From an uncultured Collinsella sp. (GTDB lineage Bacteria > Actinomycetota > Coriobacteriia > Coriobacteriales > Coriobacteriaceae), in assembly GCA_937934165.1 (NCBI GenBank), contig CALGZX010000149.1, positions 1 through 11,757 of the forward strand: 11,757 bases of DNA, written 5' to 3'. Both the position numbers and the translations under genes were made by a program. The notes under the pieces are model-generated. The model had not been told where the DNA came from. It worked only from the letters and a program-made list of their open reading frames with translations, and did not search any database. Numbering within the stretch: position 1 is the first letter of the stretch; every line of letters begins with the position of its first letter. Shown here piece by piece: positions 6,363 to 11,757 of this stretch.

Positions 6363-7367
6363 ATGACTGTTACGTTCGAAGGTTACGAGCGCCGCGCTGA
6401 CAAGATCAACAAGTGCCTCGCCGACAACGGCATCGCCTCCCTCGAGGAAGCTCTGCAGATCTGCACCGACAAGGGCTTCAACCCGCGTGAGATCGTCAAC
6501 AACACCCAGTCCATCGCCTTCCAGAACGCCGAGTGGGCCTACACCCTCGGATGCGCTCTCGCTGTCAAGCGTGGCGCCAAGTCCGCTTCTGAGGCTGCCG
6601 CTATCATCGGCGAGGGCATCCAGGCCTTCACCGTTCCCGGCTCCGTCGCCGAGGACCGCAAGGTCGGTCTGGGCCACGGCAACCTGGGCGCTATGCTACT
6701 CTCCGACGACACCGAGTGCTTCGCCTTCCTGGCCGGTCACGAGTCCTTCGCTGCCGCTGAGGGTGCTATCGGCCTGGCTCTGAACGCCAACAAGGCTCGC
6801 AAGAAGCCGCTGCGCGTCATCCTCAACGGTCTGGGCAAGGACGCTGCTCAGATCATCGCCCGCATCAACGGCTTCACCTACGTGAAGACCCAGTTCGACT
6901 ACTTCACGGGCGAGCTCAAGGTCGTCGAGACCATCCCCTACTCCGATGGTCCCCGCGCCGCCGTCAACTGCTACGGCGCCGACGACGTCCGCGAGGGCGT
7001 TGCCATCATGTGGCACGAGAACGTCGACATCTCGATCACCGGTAACTCCACCAACCCCACGCGCTTCCAGCACCCCGTCGCTGGCACCTACAAGAAGGAG
7101 CGCCTCGAGGCTGGCAAGAAGTACTTCTCTGTCGCTTCTGGTGGCGGCACTGGCCGTACCCTGCACCCGGACAACATGGGCGCCGGCCCTGCCTCTTACG
7201 GCATGACCGACACCATGGGCCGTATGCACTCCGACGCCCAGTTCGCCGGTTCTTCCTCCGTGCCTGCGCACGTTGACATGATGGGTCTCATCGGCATGGG
7301 CAACAACCCCATGGTCGGTGCCACCGTCGCCTGCGCTGTCGCCGTCGAGGAGGCCCTCAAGGCCTAA
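6363..7367 (+). CDS. GGGtGRT-family protein of unknown function
   Basis: This 334-residue protein carries the family-naming motif at 260-266, inside VASGGGTGRTLHPDNMGAG. It is glycine-rich throughout: VGLGHGNLGAM (101-111), ILNGLGKDAAQIIARING (153-170), and a C-terminal GLIGMGNNPMVGATVACAVAVEEAL. I see no signal peptide or membrane segment, so it is probably cytosolic. His105, His126, His218 and the cysteines at 18, 34, 64, 119, 203 and 324 could be ligands, but none can be assigned. It forms a two-gene operon with the scaffold protein, has its own strong AAAGGGAGGG site, and shares the highly-expressed style of codon use. The function is, to my knowledge, not established; the pairing suggests a role in Fe-S or metal-cofactor handling. 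Confidence 0.9.
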   Translation: MTVTFEGYERRADKINKCLADNGIASLEEALQICTDKGFNPREIVNNTQSIAFQNAEWAYTLGCALAVKRGAKSASEAAAIIGEGIQAFTVPGSVAEDRKVGLGHGNLGAMLLSDDTECFAFLAGHESFAAAEGAIGLALNANKARKKPLRVILNGLGKDAAQIIARINGFTYVKTQFDYFTGELKVVETIPYSDGPRAAVNCYGADDVREGVAIMWHENVDISITGNSTNPTRFQHPVAGTYKKERLEAGKKYFSVASGGGTGRTLHPDNMGAGPASYGMTDTMGRMHSDAQFAGSSSVPAHVDMMGLIGMGNNPMVGATVACAVAVEEALKA

Positions 7368-7402
7368 TCGCGCCCGCGCGATGCTCATATAGCTGAGCTT
7401 TG

Positions 7403-7435
7403 GAGCCGCTACCCACCCGGGTAGCGGCTCTTTTT
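7403..7435 (+). terminator. Intrinsic terminator of the scaffold/GGGtGRT operon
   Basis: GAGCCGCTACCC (7403-7414) pairs perfectly with 7419-7430 across a 4-base loop and is followed by TTTTTG. It lies 36 bases after the stop codon and separates this operon from the flavoprotein gene. Confidence 0.95.
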
Positions 7436-7501
7436 GTTTGCGCTGTCGCAGGGTAGCTAATGCCGATATATCAGTTGGGGCGAAATACAAGATGTGATGA
7501 G

Positions 7502-7522
7502 ATGGAGCGTCAGAGCGTCCAT
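7502..7522. repeat. Short repeat cluster upstream of the flavoprotein gene
   Basis: GAGCGTC occurs twice in tandem (7505-7511 and 7513-7519), framed by the inverted pair ATGGA/TCCAT (7502-7506, 7518-7522). It lies about 100 bases before the flavoprotein start and could be an operator. No clear promoter hexamers are seen in 7436-7623. Confidence 0.3.
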
Positions 7523-7623
7523 GACGCCCACCTGCCATATTTGCCCTTTACCGATTTGCCGAGTTTTTGCGGCCCCATTGCCGATCACCCGTGCGACAAT
7601 GCGCCGGACGAGAAAGGAATCCG

Positions 7624-9150
7624 ATGGAATCGACTGATGTACTGGTAATTGGATCTGGCATTGCGGGCCTTTGCGCCGCCATCGAAGCGGCACGCACGGG
7701 TGCAACCGTCACTGTGGCAAGCGCCGGCAAGACTATGAGTGGATCGAGCTTCTTCCCCGGAACCTGGGGCCTAGGGCTTATCGGACCCGTTAACGAAGAC
7801 GACGAGCAGGACCTCATCGACACCATCCTGGCCGTCGGCGACGGCGTTGCCGACCCCGAACTCGTCCAAGCGTTCGTCCACGGCATTCCCCAAGCGATTG
7901 ACTGGCTCGAGCAAGACCTGGGCGTTGAGCTCCAGCGTCCGCAAAGCGCCAAGAGTGCTCAACAAAAGCAATTTATCCCCTGCTTTGACCACAAGACGCG
8001 CATGTGGCGCGGCCTCACCCGCAAGCCCCTTGAGGACGCTCTGACAACCTGGATCGAGTCGCTCGGCATTCGCCTGCTCCCCCGCCATGAGCTTATCGAC
8101 CTTGTTGAGGACACGAACGGCAGAATAACCGGAACCGTGCTCTACGACCTCACCGAAAATCGAATCGTGCCCCTTGCTGCCAAGGCCACGATCATCGCAG
8201 CCGGTGGCACAGGCGGCCTGTTTGAGCGCAGCCTTACGTCGGCCGATGTGCTCAGCTCCTCGCAGGCCATCGCACTCGCGCACGGCGCATCGCTTACTAA
8301 TATAGAGTTCATGCAGATGATGCCCGGCTTCATCGAGCCCAAGCGCAACCTGGTCTTCAACGAGAAAACCTGGCGCTACGTACATGTAGACCAGCCGGCA
8401 GATATTGCCGACGACAAGCTGGACGACCTGCTCGAGCAGCGCTCTGGATATGGTCCTTTCACGTCACGCTTGGCCTCCCGCGCTATCGATCTTGCCATCG
8501 ATCAGGCAGGCGCCGAAGGCCTGGCGCTCCGCTACGACTTCCCCCGCGAGGATGTCCCAGAGTTTGTGCAGACCTTTGCCACCTGGCTGCAAGACGAGCA
8601 CGGCATCGCCCCGACTGACGAGATGCGCGTTGCGATGTATGCCCATGCCGCTAACGGCGGCATCAAGATCGATAAGACCGCGTACACGGGCGTTGAGGGC
8701 CTCTACGCTTGCGGCGAGGCGACAGGCGGCATGCACGGAGCCGACCGCATTGGTGGCTTATCAAGTGCCAACGGCATCGTGTTCGGGCGCATCGCGGGCG
8801 CATCGGCAGCCCTTGCAGCGCAGAAGGAGCCTGAGGCAGCCCTGAAGGCGGATATCACCCTCCCCCAGTACGGCATTGCCACAACAGATGCCGAACGCCT
8901 GACACACAGCCTTAGGCACACGATGAGCACCTATTGCATGATCAACAGGGCCGAAACAGGCCTATCCGAGGCCCTGCAACAGCTTGAAAGCCTGCAAGAC
9001 GAAGCCACGGCTCTAAATAAGCCACATGCCAACGACAGCGAAATCGCTGCCCTCGCCCGCCTGCAATCGCAGATTCAACTAGCACAGGAAATGGTCAAAG
9101 CCATGCGCAAGCGAACTGAAAGCCTGGGTTCGCACTTTCGAGCGGACTAA
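7624..9150 (+). CDS. FAD-dependent oxidoreductase, fumarate reductase/L-aspartate oxidase flavoprotein family
   Basis: This 508-residue flavoprotein has an N-terminal Rossmann FAD site (VLVIGSGIAGLCAAIEAA, 6-23). The second FAD element is IIAAGGTGGLF (190-200). NGGIKID (344-350) and GEATGGMHGADRIGGLSSANG (364-384) follow, with Arg375 at the position of a substrate-binding arginine in NadB/FrdA. Residues 280-291 (TSRLASRAIDLA) recall the PRDVVARAI block of these enzymes. The C terminus LGSHFRAD matches the ending found in NadB and SdhA. The usual RGEGG-type active-site segment is not visible, so the substrate is uncertain. No haem-binding or signal sequence is seen, and no nadA/nadC or frdB lies nearby. 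The start at 7624 follows AGAAAGGA at 7611-7618; the in-frame ATG at 7567 has no such site. It is probably transcribed alone. Confidence 0.88.
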   Translation: MESTDVLVIGSGIAGLCAAIEAARTGATVTVASAGKTMSGSSFFPGTWGLGLIGPVNEDDEQDLIDTILAVGDGVADPELVQAFVHGIPQAIDWLEQDLGVELQRPQSAKSAQQKQFIPCFDHKTRMWRGLTRKPLEDALTTWIESLGIRLLPRHELIDLVEDTNGRITGTVLYDLTENRIVPLAAKATIIAAGGTGGLFERSLTSADVLSSSQAIALAHGASLTNIEFMQMMPGFIEPKRNLVFNEKTWRYVHVDQPADIADDKLDDLLEQRSGYGPFTSRLASRAIDLAIDQAGAEGLALRYDFPREDVPEFVQTFATWLQDEHGIAPTDEMRVAMYAHAANGGIKIDKTAYTGVEGLYACGEATGGMHGADRIGGLSSANGIVFGRIAGASAALAAQKEPEAALKADITLPQYGIATTDAERLTHSLRHTMSTYCMINRAETGLSEALQQLESLQDEATALNKPHANDSEIAALARLQSQIQLAQEMVKAMRKRTESLGSHFRAD

Positions 9151-9246
9151 ATCGATTCTCACTTTAAGCTTGATCACAACTTCTCAACATGCATCGAGCC
9201 CCGTGAGCATAATTCTCATAAGGAGAGCACGTTTATGGGGCTTTAG

Positions 9247-9271
9247 CCGTGTTTCCCTAAGGGAATCACGG
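9247..9271. repeat. Hairpin downstream of the flavoprotein gene
   Basis: CCGTG T TTCCC (9247-9257) pairs with GGGAA T CACGG (9261-9271) with one T-T mismatch and a 3-base loop. There is no T-run after it. It may protect or help end the flavoprotein transcript. Confidence 0.5.
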
Positions 9272-9321
9272 TGCAGTTTCCCCAACTTCGCGCCCCGACG
9301 GGTTCGACCCCATGCGAGGTC

Positions 9322-9354
9322 AAAAAAAGACGGCCAACTTTCGTTGACCGTCTT
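9322..9354 (-). terminator. Intrinsic terminator of the tRNA operon
   Basis: On the minus strand a 12-bp stem (AAGACGGTCAAC with its partner, one G-U pair) closes a GAAA loop and runs into seven T. It starts 9 bases after the CCA end of tRNA-Lys. On the + strand the same stem, followed by a weaker T-rich stretch, may also stop transcripts coming from the flavoprotein gene. Confidence 0.93.
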
Positions 9355-9363
9355 AACTTGCTT

Positions 9364-9439
9364 TGGTGGGCCGTCAGGGGGTCGAACCCTGGACCTTGGG
9401 ATTAAGAGTCCCCTGCTCTACCAACTGAGCTAACGACCC
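9364..9439 (-). tRNA. tRNA-Lys (anticodon CTT)
   Basis: The 76-base gene folds as a complete cloverleaf: acceptor GGGTCGT paired with ACGGCCC, a D-arm beginning GCTCAGTTGGTAGAGC, an anticodon loop CTCTTAA with anticodon CTT, and a T-arm with GGTTCGAACCC. The 3' CCA is encoded. It decodes AAG, a very frequent lysine codon in the genes of this window. It lies 22 bases after tRNA-His in the same operon. Confidence 0.97.
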
Positions 9440-9461
9440 GATATCAACACGAAGCAAGAAC

Positions 9462-9538
9462 TGGGGTGGGTAAAGGGACTCGAACCCTCGACCTACGGGA
9501 CCACAACCCGTCGCTCTAGCCAACTGAGCTACACCCAC
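9462..9538 (-). tRNA. tRNA-His (anticodon GTG)
   Basis: This is a complete cloverleaf with acceptor GTGGGTG paired with TACCCAC, anticodon loop TTGTGGT with anticodon GTG, T-loop TTCGAGT and an encoded CCA. The extra G at -1 that marks tRNA-His is encoded at 9539 and faces C73, as HisRS requires. It is the first gene of a two-tRNA operon. Confidence 0.97.
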
Positions 9539-9565
9539 CGTGTCCTGTGCGCTTCGCGCTCGACT

Positions 9566-9594
9566 ATTATTGCAAGGAACGCCACGCGATGCAA
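9566..9594 (-). promoter_or_regulatory. Promoter of the tRNA-His/tRNA-Lys operon
   Basis: On the minus strand TTGCAT (9594-9589) and AATAAT (9571-9566) are exactly 17 bases apart, close to the housekeeping sigma consensus. A start near 9559 would leave a leader of about 20 bases before tRNA-His. A GCGC/GCGC hairpin (9549-9559) covers the expected start region. Confidence 0.65.
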
Positions 9595-9601
9595 GCCCCA
9601 A

Positions 9602-9643
9602 TTTTCAAGAATTTTGAAAAGAGTTTTTCGAGACCATTTCGAG
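9602..9643. promoter_or_regulatory. Palindrome and direct repeat in the tRNA/aminotransferase control region
   Basis: TTTTCAA (9602-9608) and TTGAAAA (9614-9620) form a perfect palindrome around GAATT. It lies directly upstream of the tRNA -35 box. Next to it TTTCGAG is repeated at 9626-9632 and 9637-9643, 11 bases apart, about one helical turn. This could be an operator or an A+T-rich promoter-enhancing element; no regulator can be named. Confidence 0.4.
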
Positions 9644-9704
9644 CAAATCCCACCGGTTTCATAGGAGTAAACTTGCCCCACTGCAAATCCTCGAAAGGAC
9701 CGTC

Positions 9705-10886
9705 ATGAAAGAACTCTCCAACCGCACGGCAAGATTTACCGATTCGGTCATCCGCCGCATGACACGCATCTCCAATAAGTACGGCGCTGTCAATCTCTCG
9801 CAGGGCTTCCCCGACTTCGATCCCCCGGCGCAGCTGCTCGATAGCCTCAGCGCCATCGCCAGCGACCCCAAGCCGCTCTATCACCAGTACTCCATCACCT
9901 GGGGCTCCCAGGCCATGCGCGAGGCGCTCGCCGCCAAACAGGAGCACTTTATGGGCATGCCGGTGAACCCCAACGAGAATATCGTAGTCACCTGCGGCTC
10001 CACCGAGGCCATGATGGCCGCCATGATGACGGTCACGAACCCCGGCGACAAGGTCGTCATCTTCTCGCCGTTCTATGAGAACTACGGCGCCGACACGATC
10101 CTTTCGGGTGCCGAGCCCATCTACGTGCCGCTCAACCCGCCTGCGTTCGACTTTGACCGTGAGGTGCTCGAGGCGGCCTTCCGCGACAACGATCCCAAGG
10201 CGATCGTCCTGTGCAACCCGTCCAACCCCTGTGGCAAGGTCTTTACGCGCGAGGAGCTCACCTTTATCGCCGACCTCTGCAAAAAGTACGACGCCTACTG
10301 CATCACCGACGAGGTATACGAGCACATCGTCTACGCGCCCCACGAGCACGTCTATATGGCCACGCTGCCCGGCATGTTCGAACGAACCATCAGTTGCAGC
10401 TCGCTGTCCAAGACGTACTCCATCACCGGCTGGCGCCTGGGGTACACCATCGCCCCTGCCGAGATCACCGAGCGCATCAAGAAGGTCCACGACTTCCTCA
10501 CCGTGGGTGCCGCCGCTCCCCTGCAGGAAGCCGTCGTCACCGCTCTCAACTTCGACGACAGCTATTACGATGAGGTCCTTGACCACTATGCCGCCAAGCG
10601 CGACCTGTTCTGCCAGGGGCTCGACAGTCTCGGTCTTGAGCACAACGTGCCGCAGGGCGCCTACTATGTGATGATGGATATCTCGGAGTTTGGCTACGAC
10701 AGCGACCTCGAGTTCTGCGAGGACCTGGCCTCAAAGGTGGGCGTGGGCGCTGTGCCCGGCTCGAGCTTCTTCCGCGAGCCCGTCAACCATCTGATCCGTT
10801 TCCACTTTGCCAAGCGTGACGAGACGCTCAACGCGGCGCTGGAGAACCTCAAATCGCTACGTGATAAAATCAAGCCGCGCGGGTAA
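9705..10886 (+). CDS. Class I/II PLP-dependent aminotransferase, methionine/kynurenine aminotransferase-like
   Basis: This 393-residue fold-type I aminotransferase transfers an amino group from an amino acid to a 2-oxo acid in the cytosol. VNLSQGFPDFDPP (29-41) is the substrate-loop signature of the glutamine transaminase K/kynurenine and YbdL-type methionine aminotransferase subgroup. NPSNPCGKVF (171-180, Asn174), TDEVYEHIVY (201-210, Asp202 and Tyr205) and the PLP lysine Lys236 in SSLSKTYSITGWRLGY form the cofactor site. Arg365 in LIRFHFAK binds the substrate carboxylate. The length is normal for the family. The start is set by GAAAGGA at 9693-9699. It stands alone, divergent from the tRNAs and ended by its own terminator. 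The exact substrate cannot be told from sequence; a role in methionine salvage or aromatic amino acid turnover is possible. Confidence 0.93.
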   Translation: MKELSNRTARFTDSVIRRMTRISNKYGAVNLSQGFPDFDPPAQLLDSLSAIASDPKPLYHQYSITWGSQAMREALAAKQEHFMGMPVNPNENIVVTCGSTEAMMAAMMTVTNPGDKVVIFSPFYENYGADTILSGAEPIYVPLNPPAFDFDREVLEAAFRDNDPKAIVLCNPSNPCGKVFTREELTFIADLCKKYDAYCITDEVYEHIVYAPHEHVYMATLPGMFERTISCSSLSKTYSITGWRLGYTIAPAEITERIKKVHDFLTVGAAAPLQEAVVTALNFDDSYYDEVLDHYAAKRDLFCQGLDSLGLEHNVPQGAYYVMMDISEFGYDSDLEFCEDLASKVGVGAVPGSSFFREPVNHLIRFHFAKRDETLNAALENLKSLRDKIKPRG

Positions 10887-10911
10887 GGACGGCCCGGCAA
10901 CTAAAGCAACC

Positions 10912-10956
10912 AAAGAAGTCCCGCACCGCCCGTAACGTTGCGAGGTTTCTTTTATT
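10912..10956 (+). terminator. Intrinsic terminator of the aminotransferase gene
   Basis: AAAGAAGTCCCGCA (10912-10925) pairs with 10939-10952 over 14 positions with two G-U pairs and one mismatch, leaving a 13-base loop. The descending arm ends in a T-rich run. It is weaker than the G+C-rich terminators elsewhere in the window. Confidence 0.6.
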
Positions 10957-10960
10957 GCGA

Positions 10961-10988
10961 TTTCTTAATTGTTTTATAGCTCTATACT
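10961..10988 (+). promoter_or_regulatory. Possible promoter of the ROK kinase gene
   Basis: TATACT (10983-10988) is a good -10 match 38 bases before the start codon. The -35 is poor; TTTCTT at 10961-10966 is 16 bases upstream. The AT-rich tract 10946-10990 stands out from its surroundings. Confidence 0.4.
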
Positions 10989-11025
10989 TTGGCAAAGAGC
11001 ATCTTATCTTGGAAAGAGGATCACT

Positions 11026-11757
11026 ATGGCAGAGCAGCAGCTTATCGGAGCGCTCGAGGCCGGCGGCACCAAGATGGTTTGCGCCACGGGATATGCAGAC
11101 GGTACGGTCCTGGAGCGCGAGCAGATCGCGACCACGACTCCGCAGGAAACCGTCGAGGCCGTCAACGCATGGTTTGCCGACAAGGGTATCGCCGCGCTGG
11201 GCATTGGCGCCTTTGGCCCTACCGCAGTCAACCCCGCCTCGCCCCAATACGGCAAGATCCTGGAGACGCCCAAAACGGCATGGCGCTACTTTGACCTGCT
11301 GGGCACTATCCAAAACGAGCTCAATATCCCCTGCGGCTACGATACCGACGTCAACGTCGCCTGCCTAGGCGAGGTCACGTTTGGTTGCGCCAAGGGCCTT
11401 ACCGATGTGGTCTACCTGACCATCGGCACCGGCGTGGGCGCCGGCGTGCTCTCGGGCGGTAAGCTCGTGCACGGCATGATGCATCCCGAGGCCGGCCACA
11501 TCCTGGTCACGCGCGACCCGCGCGACACCATCGGCGAGCATAGCGCCTGCCCCTTCCACGACAACTGCCTCGAGGGCCTCATCGCCGGCCCCGGCGTTAA
11601 AAAGCGCTGGGATGGCAAGAGCGCCGGAGACATGGCCGATGACCCGGAGGCCATGGACCTGCTCGCCGGCTATCTGGCACAGGCGCTCATGACCTACACG
11701 CTGTGCTACGCGCCGCAAAAGATCATCATCGGCGGCGGCGTGGCCGACCACACCCCC
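11026..11757 (+). CDS. ROK-family sugar kinase, fructokinase-like (5' part, runs off the window)
   Basis: The first 244 residues are present and the frame is open to the last base. ROK kinases phosphorylate free sugars with ATP in the cytosol. GALEAGGTKMVCA (8-20) is the phosphate-binding start. GAFGPTAVN (61-69) and DTDVNVACLGE (106-116, with Asp108 as the likely catalytic base) follow. LTIGTGVGAGVLSGGKLVHG (131-150) is the glycine-rich core. His158 in PEAGH with Cys175, His178 and Cys181 in CPFHDNC matches the zinc site of the ROK signature. The TDVN and CPFH forms are those of the fructokinase (ScrK/GmuE/YdhR) branch rather than glucokinase or NagC-type regulators, and there is no N-terminal DNA-binding domain. 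The start follows GGAAAGAGGA at 11011-11020. Confidence 0.93.
   Translation, partial: MAEQQLIGALEAGGTKMVCATGYADGTVLEREQIATTTPQETVEAVNAWFADKGIAALGIGAFGPTAVNPASPQYGKILETPKTAWRYFDLLGTIQNELNIPCGYDTDVNVACLGEVTFGCAKGLTDVVYLTIGTGVGAGVLSGGKLVHGMMHPEAGHILVTRDPRDTIGEHSACPFHDNCLEGLIAGPGVKKRWDGKSAGDMADDPEAMDLLAGYLAQALMTYTLCYAPQKIIIGGGVADHTP

Noticed and set aside
5619..6677. 352-codon minus-strand open frame opposite the scaffold and GGGtGRT genes
   Set aside because: It is a shadow of two well-supported genes, of low-complexity composition.
9170..9433. Open reading frame ending in GGRTLDLGIKSPLLYQLS on the + strand
   Set aside because: It is the antisense translation of tRNA-Lys, a well-known source of false proteins; it has no ribosome binding site.
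9364..9539. tRNA genes as an attachment site for an integrated element
   Set aside because: No integrase, no repeated tRNA 3' end and no foreign-looking genes lie nearby.
9374..9601. Minus-strand open frame with VAQLARATGCGPVGRGFESL
   Set aside because: It is a read-through of the two tRNA genes, a classic spurious annotation.
9567..10643. 358-codon minus-strand open frame opposite the aminotransferase
   Set aside because: It is a shadow frame; the + strand frame has all the catalytic motifs.

Overview
The window comes from a G+C-rich bacterium with strong AGGAGG-type ribosome binding sites, short intergenic gaps and G+C-rich intrinsic terminators. The gene content is a sufBDSU-type SUF operon with a zinc-type SufU, an Fe-S scaffold paired with a GGGtGRT protein, a ROK fructokinase-like gene and a REP-type transposase. 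This fits a gut actinomycete of the class Coriobacteriia, most like Collinsella. That assignment is an inference from gene content and composition, not from a marker gene.

Layout. Positions 1-3722 hold the end of a SUF iron-sulfur assembly operon on the + strand. It contains sufB (5' end outside the window), sufD, sufS and sufU, all with overlapping start and stop codons, and a strong terminator closes it at 3767-3796. About 670 bases without a gene follow (3723-4393). They contain a perfect 13-bp hairpin, a second inverted repeat and three degenerate copies of a short REP-like motif. A minus-strand RAYT-type (REP-associated tyrosine) transposase occupies 4394-5206. A 400-base control region then separates it from a divergent two-gene unit: a NifU/IscU-like scaffold protein (5610-6344) and a GGGtGRT-family protein (6363-7367), closed by a 12-bp terminator hairpin. 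A separately transcribed flavoprotein of the FrdA/SdhA/NadB family lies at 7624-9150. A minus-strand tRNA operon, tRNA-His(GTG) then tRNA-Lys(CTT), lies at 9539-9364 with its own promoter and terminator. Divergent from it is a class I PLP aminotransferase (9705-10886), followed by the 5' part of a ROK-family sugar kinase (11026 to the window edge).

How the genes work together. SufS takes sulfur from cysteine, SufU relays the persulfide, and SufB/SufD (with SufC, expected upstream) build and hand on Fe-S clusters. The scaffold/GGGtGRT pair is a second, poorly understood unit with an IscU-like fold whose metal-site residues differ from those of SufU. Its proximity to suf suggests a role in Fe-S or metal handling. 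It is the best candidate here for an undescribed system. The remaining genes look like ordinary metabolism and translation.
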